Origin: Tannerella sp.
Lineage (GTDB): Bacteria; Bacteroidota; Bacteroidia; Bacteroidales; Tannerellaceae
Length of the DNA: 5,124 nt
Assembly (NCBI GenBank): GCA_031269635.1
Contig: JAISYY010000404.1
Coordinates: 1-5,124, forward strand
Direction: 5' to 3'
The notes under the pieces were generated by a model, which saw only the letters and a program-made list of their open reading frames with translations, searched no databases and was not told the origin of the DNA. The position numbers and the translations under genes were made by a program. Shown here piece by piece: positions 1 through 5,124 of the stretch (position 1 is its first letter; every line of letters starts with the position of its first letter).

Positions 1-443
1 TCTAAAACGATTCCTTTCACGGTAATCCGTTGTTGTTCCGGTTCCAGCGCTGGAACGGGTTCCGGTTCTTTTTCCTTATTTTCCCGGCTTTCCTTTTTCA
101 CCAGGCTTATTTGCCGCTCGCTAATGGTGTAAGTGATACCTTTCCCCTTCAAAACATGGTTCAGCACATCGCTCACAGAGCGGTTTTCCGCTTCTACATC
201 TACTTTATTGTTGTCTATTAAGCCCTCGTAATAGAAAAAGATGTATTCGGTTTGCTCCTCTATTTCCCGGAAAACATCTTTCAATGTAGCGTTTTTCAGG
301 TGAATAGACACTTTTGCTGACTGCGAATAACTGTAAGCCGGCAAACTCAGGTTCAATACTGTCAAAAATAATATTAACCTCATAAACAGGGCCGATTTTA
401 ATTTATTTGCATGAGAGATGCAAACACTTCGATTTTTTATCAT
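1..443 (-). CDS. SusC/RagA-family TonB-dependent outer-membrane receptor with STN domain, N-terminal part
   Basis: Seen: 147 codons read leftward from an ATG at 443-441, open at the window edge. An in-frame TAA five codons upstream (461-459) makes this the first possible ATG. Residues 1-20 are basic, 21-38 form a hydrophobic signal-peptide core, and cleavage is likely near residues 38-43. Residues about 43-115 fit an STN (secretin/TonB N-terminal) domain, with LKDVFREIEEQT at 54-65 and DVLNHVLKGKGITY at 92-105. A Lys/Glu/Pro-rich linker (116-137) follows, then ITVKGIVL at 140-147, the usual opening of the carboxypeptidase-regulatory-like domain before the plug and barrel. Family knowledge: SusC proteins import glycans or other nutrients across the outer membrane with a SusD lipoprotein, powered by TonB; those carrying STN domains signal to FecR anti-sigma factors. 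Context agrees, since sigma factor and FecR lie just upstream. The substrate cannot be inferred. Met21 is a possible alternative start. Confidence 0.93.
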   Translation of the reverse strand, partial: MIKNRSVCISHANKLKSALFMRLILFLTVLNLSLPAYSYSQSAKVSIHLKNATLKDVFREIEEQTEYIFFYYEGLIDNNKVDVEAENRSVSDVLNHVLKGKGITYTISERQISLVKKESRENKEKEPEPVPALEPEQQRITVKGIVL

Positions 444-502
444 ACCTTTGTGATGATTTTAAGTTTAATAATTGAATTAACGATAAATTTAAGATCTTTG
501 TG

Positions 503-533
503 GCCGGACGGGTATTGCAGTACTTAGTCCGGC
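503..533. other. GC-rich stem-loop in the fecR-susC gap
   Basis: Arms GCCGGAC (503-509) and GTCCGGC (527-533) form a perfect 7-bp stem around a 17-base loop, in otherwise AT-rich sequence. On the plus strand a T-rich run follows at once (534-548), giving the look of an intrinsic terminator in that direction, but no plus-strand gene leads into it. Read on the minus strand, as fecR and susC are, it is an A-rich tract, then the hairpin, then mixed sequence without a U-tract. It may be a leader structure affecting susC mRNA, an mRNA processing or stability element, or a regulator site. The role is unproven. Confidence 0.4.
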
Positions 534-568
534 TCTTTTGTTTTTTTTCGGTATTATTTCATAGGCAT

Positions 569-1765
569 TTATTTTTTTAATGGGTTAGACATAAAGTGAT
601 ATTCTCGGTTTTCATTTATTTCATATACTACGGGAGCTGTTGATGCGAGGGTGTTCAGTACGTCGGCGATGTCGTCCTTGAGATCCAGTTTCCCCGAGCA
701 GCGCAGCTCGGCGGCATCGTTGTCGATTGTAATTTTCACGTTATAATATCTGGAGAGGCGCAATAAAATGCTTTCCAATCTCTCATAGTCGCAGATATAC
801 ATGCCGTCGACCCAGGAAACGAATGTCTGTGCTTTTACCTGTTTGATGTTTATCCGGTCATTTTGTTTGGCGAGCATGTCGTTGGGTTTCAGCAGATACG
901 CCTTTTCATTACCTTTGCTTTTCACTTCTACCGAACCGTTCACCAGAACAACCGAACTCGCCTCGTCGGATTCGTAGGCGGTTATGTTGAACGATGTTCC
1001 CCGCACCGTGATTTGCATACCGGAAGTCCTGACAAGAAAGGGTCGGTCCGTTTCTTTCGCTACATCTATATATATTTCGCCGTCCACGTATATTTCACGT
1101 TTATCCTTGTCGAATGTTGCCGGATATACGATGCGCGAACCGGCATTGATCCGGACGTGCGTACCGTCTTCCAGCGTCAGCGACGAACGTTTCCCGAATG
1201 GGACGTTCAGGCGGTTAAATTCTGTTTCTTTCATTTTTTCCCCGTTATCCGGCGTTTTATCAAGAGGCTTCTCGTTGATTTTGATCGTTCCCTTTTGTCC
1301 GTAATCAATAGACGCATGATCTTCTTCGATAGCAATGTGTTCATTGTCCGAGAGTATCAGTTCTATGTGTTCGGAATTGATTTTCGAGTGCTGGGAACCG
1401 GCATACATGATTGCATCTTCCCCGTCTTCCGGAGGCAGCAGCCACAAGGTCACGCCCAGAATCAATGCGATGGAGGCTGCCGCGCCGTAAAAAAACGCTT
1501 TTCTTCTTTTTTGCAAACGTTTGACGGTATCCTTCTCTATTCTTTTGAACAGACGGTTCAATTCAAGTTCGGACATCAGTTCTTTTTCTGCTGTTACCGA
1601 TGAAATATAATGTTTGGCAAAATTAAATTCTTCGGCGGAAACCATTCCCTCATTTATTTGTTTCTCCCAATAAGCCGTTGACTCAAGGGTAGGGTATAAC
1701 ACAGAATGAATAAAATAATCATCCTGTAAAAAATCTTCCGCTTTATATTTAATGTAATCAGTCAT
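569..1765 (-). CDS. FecR-family transmembrane anti-sigma factor with C-terminal FecR_C/DUF4974 domain
   Basis: 398 residues from ATG at 1765-1763, close to the usual length of Bacteroidota FecR proteins. The cytoplasmic N-terminus (about 1-89) would bind the sigma factor; it ends in a basic stretch (KRLQKRRK, 82-89) before a single membrane segment (about 90-110). The periplasmic part starts with a strand-rich region (about 130-170), then the FecR domain (about 185-290) with VPFGKRSSLTLEDGTHVRINAGS (188-210, only key stretch named), VDGEIYIDV (227-235), VRGTSFNITAY (254-264) and VNGSVEV (275-281). SWVDG (317-321) leads into the FecR_C/DUF4974 domain (about 327-392), which is STN-like. Family role: it holds the cognate ECF sigma factor until the receptor's STN domain signals substrate binding. 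The sigma gene lies 105 bases upstream and the STN receptor 125 bases downstream. No TAnnTTTG motif lies in the upstream gap, so cotranscription with the sigma gene is likely. Confidence 0.95.
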   Translation of the reverse strand: MTDYIKYKAEDFLQDDYFIHSVLYPTLESTAYWEKQINEGMVSAEEFNFAKHYISSVTAEKELMSELELNRLFKRIEKDTVKRLQKRRKAFFYGAAASIALILGVTLWLLPPEDGEDAIMYAGSQHSKINSEHIELILSDNEHIAIEEDHASIDYGQKGTIKINEKPLDKTPDNGEKMKETEFNRLNVPFGKRSSLTLEDGTHVRINAGSRIVYPATFDKDKREIYVDGEIYIDVAKETDRPFLVRTSGMQITVRGTSFNITAYESDEASSVVLVNGSVEVKSKGNEKAYLLKPNDMLAKQNDRINIKQVKAQTFVSWVDGMYICDYERLESILLRLSRYYNVKITIDNDAAELRCSGKLDLKDDIADVLNTLASTAPVVYEINENREYHFMSNPLKK

Positions 1766-1870
1766 TCCAAAAATTTCTTTCTTAAAAGATACATGAGCGC
1801 CGGTTTTATCCTCACTTCTTCGAAAAAAATTTCATGGCAATTATTTGAAATACAACTATTATCAACATTA

Positions 1871-2422
1871 TCAGTAATTTATGTGGGGTGTACCGTATTT
1901 TTCCCTGATTTTTTGTATGGAACGTTGAAGCAGGTTTTGGACGGAGTGATAGTTGATACCCATGATTTCCGCTATTTCCTGCAGGGAGAGTTCCTCCATA
2001 TATCTGTAAGTTACGGCTTCCCGCTGGTTTGGCGTAAGAATCGACAACATCCTGCGTACGTCGTCGCGACGTTTTTCTTCCTCTTCTTTTTCTATATACA
2101 AATCTTCTGCCGAATAAACAGTCGCAAATTCGCTTTCGTTTTCTTCTACGGATACATTTTCCTTTGCATCGCGAAAAGCCCTGTGCAGTTCATTGCGCAT
2201 TGCCTTTATCAAATAGAATTTTATTTTTTCCCGCTGCAATTCTTTCCTTATATGGAAAACTTTCACAAATACGTCATGAATGCAGTCCATGATCAAGTCT
2301 CTGTTATCGGTCAGACACAAGGCGTATGCAAACATACCCTGTGTATAAGCACGGTATATCACGGAAAATGCATGGGAATCCCCGTCACAAAACTTTTCCC
2401 ATACATCAGTCGATATGTCCAT
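1871..2422 (-). CDS. ECF (sigma-70 family, extracytoplasmic function) RNA polymerase sigma factor
   Basis: 183 residues from the ATG at 2422-2420. A longer version from 2440 adds six residues (MQSSPD). Numbered from the longer form, region 2 spans about 22-90 (DSHAFSVIYRAY at 21-32, DCIHDVFVKVF at 52-62, FYLIKAMRNELHRAFR at 75-90). An acidic linker rich in Glu follows (99-123), then region 4 (about 126-182) with LTPNQREAV (135-143) and the helix-turn-helix SLQEIAEIMGINYHSVQNLL (152-171). There is no sigma region 3, as expected for the class. It would direct RNA polymerase to the downstream receptor operon when released by FecR. The shorter start is preferred because it puts the usual 10-15 residues before the GD-AF motif, and because it lies 34 bases after the -7 box, as in the two other promoter-gene pairs here (36 and 40). 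Start choice is moderately certain; identity is firm. Confidence 0.94.
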   Translation of the reverse strand: MDISTDVWEKFCDGDSHAFSVIYRAYTQGMFAYALCLTDNRDLIMDCIHDVFVKVFHIRKELQREKIKFYLIKAMRNELHRAFRDAKENVSVEENESEFATVYSAEDLYIEKEEEEKRRDDVRRMLSILTPNQREAVTYRYMEELSLQEIAEIMGINYHSVQNLLQRSIQKIREKYGTPHINY

Positions 2423-2456
2423 GTCCGGCGAAGATTGCATGTGTTGTTTTTTTTTG

Positions 2457-2489
2457 CAAAGTTAGAATTTTATTTATAATTATTCGCAA
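2457..2489 (-). promoter_or_regulatory. Bacteroides-type promoter for the ECF sigma gene
   Basis: On the minus strand TAACTTTG (2464-2457) matches the Bacteroidota -7 consensus TAnnTTTG at all fixed positions. A TTG (2489-2487) lies 22 bases upstream, slightly wide for the -33 element. The start of transcription would be near 2451. This indicates that the sigma/fecR pair is expressed by the housekeeping sigma factor rather than only by read-through from the antiporter gene. The inverted repeat at 2491-2518 abuts the -33 element. Confidence 0.55.
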
Positions 2490-2490
2490 T

Positions 2491-2518
2491 TTATCCGAAG
2501 ATTACTTCAGCCGGATAA
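2491..2518. repeat. Inverted repeat abutting the sigma-gene promoter
   Basis: TTATCCG (2491-2497) and CGGATAA (2512-2518) are perfect 7-base inverted arms around 14 bases. The interior also holds GAAG/ACTTC complementarity, so an alternative nested hairpin with a bulge is possible. It sits directly upstream of the -33 TTG of the sigma-factor promoter, where an operator could act. It could equally be part of the 3' end structure of the antiporter transcript; no U-tract follows on the minus strand. Confidence 0.4.
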
Positions 2519-2542
2519 CGCCGATTTTTTTATATATCGACG
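2519..2542 (-). other. Possible stem-loop downstream of the antiporter gene
   Basis: On the minus strand CGTCGAT and ATCGGCG can form a 7-bp stem with one G-U pair around a 10-base A/T loop. The G-U pair becomes a C-A mismatch in the plus-strand transcript, so the structure suits minus-strand RNA, i.e. the antiporter mRNA 3' region. It touches the next inverted repeat at 2518. No U-run follows, so it is not a standard intrinsic terminator. Confidence 0.25.
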
Positions 2543-2556
2543 TCTGCGAGCCATAA

Positions 2557-2579
2557 AGTGTGAATTTTAAATTCACTCT
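2557..2579. repeat. AT-rich palindrome overlapping the antiporter stop codon
   Basis: GTGAATTTTAAATTCAC (2560-2576) is a perfect palindrome with 8-base arms and one central base. It extends to 11-base arms with a single mismatch (2559/2577). It covers the TGA stop of the antiporter gene (2575-2573). It could fold as a hairpin at the mRNA 3' end or bind a dimeric protein. No U-tract follows, so terminator function is uncertain. Confidence 0.4.
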
Positions 2580-4882
2580 CCACTATTCACTAATAACTTA
2601 TGTTGTATAATAAATGTGGATGGCATATCCTGGAGGGTATCCTTACACTCTTCCGAAAGCATCAGCCAGGTGTCGTAACTTACCAGCATCAGATCGGCTT
2701 CTTTCAGGATGTCGGCAGTAAGGTTTTTTTCGAATGGGATGGCTGTTTCCGTCGCTTTCGTCAGGTATCCGGCCAGTGCGCCGGCTACCGTTTCGCTGTC
2801 GCCGGATGTCGGGCTGACACGGTTCATTAATTTTACGAATCCATGGGTCGACTTTTGCAGGCTGGCTACATAATCCAGTAAGACCAAATCTTTTTCGGAA
2901 TTGAAAATTACAAGGATATTCTCGGCGCGTATGAAGCCTCTGTTGGCAAATACTCCTACGGTGCAGTCGCTTTTTTCAATGAAGACTTTCGTTTTATCCT
3001 TGATTAAAGAGCCGGGATAAAAGAGGAACTGCTCGGAATTTTTCCGTTTAAGTATGCGGAATACTTTTTCCCACGTTTTGTGAGCCGTGACATCCGTAGA
3101 AAGGTTGCTCATGGATATGCCGGCTCCGACGAGGAGGAAATCGAAGCCGTCGCGGTTAACGATTGAACAGATATGTTGTTCCGCATTATCGCACACATCG
3201 TACCTTGTTTTTATCAGCATATTCAGTTTGTTTGCCTCGTACAAAATCGGCGCAAAGCTGACTTTCTCGAAATCTTCCGTACGCAAGGGGTTTATGTCCG
3301 AACCTACGGTGAGATGAAGGGCGGTGACTTCGAGTTTTTCCGGCTTTTTCGAAAACATCTGGTGCGCAAGGTCCAGCATCACCTGGCCGTTACTTGCCCG
3401 GCCAAACGAAAGCAACACTTTGAACGTATCCGTTTTCAACCGTTCCTCGCGACTGAGTTTAATACGTTCGGATGCGCGGAAACATACGTTTATAAACGAA
3501 ATCAACGGCATTGTCATGAATGTTGTCACCAAAGTCATCAATACCAGCATAACGAAAACAGCCGAAGGCAATATCTTCATCTCAAGGCCGATTGATAAGA
3601 CAACCAGCTCCATAAGCCCGCGGGTATTCATTAATGCGCTCAGATAAAGGCTGTTTTTCCAGTTTTCATTGGAAATACGCGCGGCAATTAGTGTTCCGCC
3701 GAATTTGCCGGCGACCGCCACAAGGATAAAAATGCCGCACAGCAACCACATATCTTCGCCGCTGATAAGGCTTATTTCCGTCCGCAATCCCGTGTAAACG
3801 AAGAATAAAGGCAGGAACAGGGCGAGCGAAATGTCCTCCACTTTCTCGTTCATTATTTTTCGGAATTTCAGGTTTTCCGGCATGATTATCCCGGCGACAA
3901 AAGCTCCGAACAAAGCGTGCAAACCCAGTATTTCGGTGACATAGGAAGATGCCAGCAGGATAAAAAACATAAAGGCAACTAAGGACTTGTCGACCACCTC
4001 CTTATTATGGTACAGGTCGCCGATAATCCGCAGCAGCGGGCGTATGACATACAGCATGATACCCACATAAACCAGCGAAAACAGGACGTTGAAAATCACA
4101 CTGTTTATCGTTCCGGCCTGGGCATACGCTACCACGGCGGCCAGCAGGCACCAGGCGGTTATATCTCCGTTCGCCGCGCTTGCCAGCGAGATTGTCCCGA
4201 GGTGCGTTTTCATCATACCGCGCTCCTGAATGATCCTTGCCAGAACAGGAAACGCGGTTATACTCAATGCAATTCCTATAAAAAGCGCAAACGAAAGAAA
4301 CGGCGTTTCCGCATTTGCATATTTATCATATATAAAATAGGCGACCAGCATGCCCAGGAAAAACGGAACAATCGTACTCGCATGACTGATAAGGATGGTA
4401 TCCTGAAAACGCTTGCGCACTACGCCCAAATCCAGTTCCATGCCGATCGTAAACATAAACAGGATGAGGCCGAACTGACTTAAGATCCTTATGCTGGAAA
4501 AGGATTCTTCCGGGAAAATAAATGACGATAACTGGGGAAACAGATAGCCCAATACGGAAGGGCCTAAAATGATTCCCGCCACAATCTCGCCGATAACGGT
4601 CGGTTGCCCTATTTTTTTAAATAACATCCCAACCATACGGCACGTAGCCAGGATAATGATTATCTGCAACAGTAAAATACCAATGGACGAGCGGATATGT
4701 TCCAGCGTAAGATATGAAAACAGGTTAAAGCCATCGCCCAAACTTTGTGTCTCCGGATACATCATAATACCTTCAACGGAGGAATGATGAGTAGCACCCT
4801 TCCACGCTATCAGATACATTAATGACCCGAAAACGATAATCATTATTACATAGAAACTCAACTTCTTTATCTCTTTCTTCAT
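2573..4882 (-). CDS. CPA2-family cation/proton antiporter (KefB/plant-CHX-like) with C-terminal Usp-like region
   Basis: 769 residues from ATG at 4882-4880 (MKKEIKKLSF). One N-terminal membrane segment (about 9-26) and a short loop precede the Na+/H+ exchanger domain (about 65-465, roughly twelve hydrophobic segments). Typical motifs are GQPTVIGEIVAGIILGPSVL (92-111), FGLILFMFTIGMELDL (137-152), LSITAFPVLARI (206-217), SLASAANGDITAWCLLA (232-248) and MNTRGLMELVVLSIGLEMKI (418-437). The two last resemble plant CHX exchangers. The hydrophilic C-terminus (about 485-765) has alternating strand and helix segments like two degenerate universal-stress-protein domains. Role by family: inner-membrane exchange of Na+ or K+ for H+, serving pH and ion homeostasis; the ion is not determinable here. 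The residue before Asp240 is Gly where relatives usually have Asp or Asn. A 13-codon longer reading frame from a TTG at 4921 is rejected because that codon lies in the promoter's -7 box. Probably monocistronic. Confidence 0.95.
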   Translation of the reverse strand: MKKEIKKLSFYVIMIIVFGSLMYLIAWKGATHHSSVEGIMMYPETQSLGDGFNLFSYLTLEHIRSSIGILLLQIIIILATCRMVGMLFKKIGQPTVIGEIVAGIILGPSVLGYLFPQLSSFIFPEESFSSIRILSQFGLILFMFTIGMELDLGVVRKRFQDTILISHASTIVPFFLGMLVAYFIYDKYANAETPFLSFALFIGIALSITAFPVLARIIQERGMMKTHLGTISLASAANGDITAWCLLAAVVAYAQAGTINSVIFNVLFSLVYVGIMLYVIRPLLRIIGDLYHNKEVVDKSLVAFMFFILLASSYVTEILGLHALFGAFVAGIIMPENLKFRKIMNEKVEDISLALFLPLFFVYTGLRTEISLISGEDMWLLCGIFILVAVAGKFGGTLIAARISNENWKNSLYLSALMNTRGLMELVVLSIGLEMKILPSAVFVMLVLMTLVTTFMTMPLISFINVCFRASERIKLSREERLKTDTFKVLLSFGRASNGQVMLDLAHQMFSKKPEKLEVTALHLTVGSDINPLRTEDFEKVSFAPILYEANKLNMLIKTRYDVCDNAEQHICSIVNRDGFDFLLVGAGISMSNLSTDVTAHKTWEKVFRILKRKNSEQFLFYPGSLIKDKTKVFIEKSDCTVGVFANRGFIRAENILVIFNSEKDLVLLDYVASLQKSTHGFVKLMNRVSPTSGDSETVAGALAGYLTKATETAIPFEKNLTADILKEADLMLVSYDTWLMLSEECKDTLQDMPSTFIIQHKLLVNSGE

Positions 4883-4918
4883 CTTATTATGCAACCTTGT
4901 AATACGTTGATTGGCAAA

Positions 4919-4950
4919 CAAAGATAAGCATAAAAATAGAAGTATTGAAA
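4919..4950 (-). promoter_or_regulatory. Bacteroides-type promoter for the antiporter gene
   Basis: TATCTTTG on the minus strand (4926-4919) matches TAnnTTTG exactly. The expected -33 site holds TTTC (4950-4947) instead of TTTG, 20 bases upstream, so that element is weak. Transcription would begin near 4913 and leave a leader of about 30 bases before the ATG at 4882. The same position rules out the TTG at 4921 as a translation start. Confidence 0.55.
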
Positions 4951-4990
4951 TTTTTTTTGTATTTTTTGCAAATAAAAATCGCGTAAAGCA

Positions 4991-5020
4991 TTGCCATATT
5001 AAAATATAAAAGTATTTTTG
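4991..5020 (+). promoter_or_regulatory. Bacteroides-type promoter for the branching-enzyme gene
   Basis: TTG (4991-4993), a 19-base spacer, then TATTTTTG (5013-5020) match the -33/-7 consensus with the preferred spacing. Transcription would begin near 5026, about 35 bases before the ATG at 5061. It is the best promoter match in the window and lies back to back with the antiporter promoter; the two -7 boxes are 86 bases apart. Confidence 0.6.
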
Positions 5021-5060
5021 TCCATTGAAAATTAATGTGTTGATTAAATTTAGAAACAGA

Positions 5061-5124
5061 ATGAGCGGGAAAACGCTTACATTAATAAAGGACGATCCGT
5101 GGTTAAAACCATATAGTAACGCTA
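5061..5124 (+). CDS. glgB: Probable 1,4-alpha-glucan branching enzyme, N-terminal fragment
   Basis: Only 21 codons lie in the window: MSGKTLTLIKDDPWLKPYSN plus Ala, open at the right edge. The pattern T-L-LIK-DPWL-PY closely resembles the start of Bacteroidota GH13 branching enzymes, which I recall as opening with a KTLNLIKNDPWLEPY-like stretch. If right, the product transfers alpha-1,4 glucan segments to alpha-1,6 branch points during glycogen synthesis in the cytoplasm. A strong promoter match lies upstream with normal spacing, and A-rich sequence rather than a Shine-Dalgarno precedes the ATG, as is usual in the phylum. No catalytic residues are visible, so the call rests on this N-terminal signature alone. 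Confidence 0.7.
   Translation, partial: MSGKTLTLIKDDPWLKPYSNA

Noticed and set aside
30..221. Plus-strand open frame (63 codons) at the left edge
   Set aside because: Antisense to the STN domain of the SusC-like receptor, which has far better protein support.
443..450. TACCTTTG on the plus strand, matching the -7 consensus
   Set aside because: It overlaps the susC start codon and points into the antisense of fecR, with no plus-strand gene and no convincing TTG at the right distance; probably chance.
503..549. Intrinsic terminator on the plus strand (hairpin plus T-run)
   Set aside because: Shape fits, but no plus-strand gene lies upstream to be terminated, so it is listed only as a stem-loop.
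863..1603. Long plus-strand open frame (246 codons) opposite fecR
   Set aside because: Its translation has no recognisable domain and lies fully antisense to a clear FecR gene; a second overlapping plus frame (984-1304) shows the same effect.
1858..1873. Short direct repeat ATTATCA at 1858-1864 and 1867-1873, over the sigma-gene stop
   Set aside because: Two 7-base AT-rich copies are expected by chance in this composition and have no further copies nearby.
1793..2479. Plus-strand open frame (228 codons) opposite the sigma gene
   Set aside because: Rich in Phe, Tyr and Cys as expected from antisense of an acidic/basic helical protein; the minus strand encodes convincing sigma regions 2 and 4.
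4007..4483. Plus-strand open frame (158 codons) opposite the antiporter
   Set aside because: Low-complexity basic translation within the transmembrane coding region of a clear CPA2 gene; a shadow frame.

Overview
The window looks like a chromosomal segment from a member of the Bacteroidota, most likely Bacteroidales; the genus cannot be fixed from the sequence. The evidence is a SusC/RagA-type TonB-dependent receptor with an STN domain, the gene order ECF sigma factor - FecR anti-sigma - SusC, matches to the Bacteroides-type promoter (TTG about 19-22 bases before TAnnTTTG), and no clear Shine-Dalgarno sequences.

Layout. Most of the window is coded on the minus strand. Read in the direction of transcription, a CPA2-type cation/proton antiporter (4882 to 2573) comes first. 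It is followed by a 150-base gap rich in inverted repeats, an ECF sigma factor (2422 to 1871), a FecR-type membrane anti-sigma factor (1765 to 569), a 125-base gap with a GC-rich stem-loop, and the first 147 codons of an STN-containing SusC-like receptor (443 to 1, running off the left edge). On the plus strand at the right edge are the first 21 codons of what appears to be a 1,4-alpha-glucan branching enzyme (from 5061). It is divergent from the antiporter, and each gene has its own promoter candidate in the shared 178-base spacer.

How the genes work together. Sigma factor, FecR and receptor form a standard cell-surface signalling unit. Binding of an outer-membrane ligand is passed from the receptor's periplasmic STN domain to the periplasmic part of FecR, which frees the sigma factor to transcribe the receptor operon. 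Its SusD partner and enzymes would lie beyond the left edge, so the substrate (a glycan or other nutrient) cannot be named. The antiporter and the branching enzyme are probably independent housekeeping genes for ion/pH homeostasis and glycogen synthesis.

No previously undescribed system is evident. The points worth a second look are start-site corrections supported by promoter positions, an unusual Gly-Asp at the antiporter's ion-site motif, shared STN-like folds in FecR and SusC, and inverted repeats in the intergenic regions.
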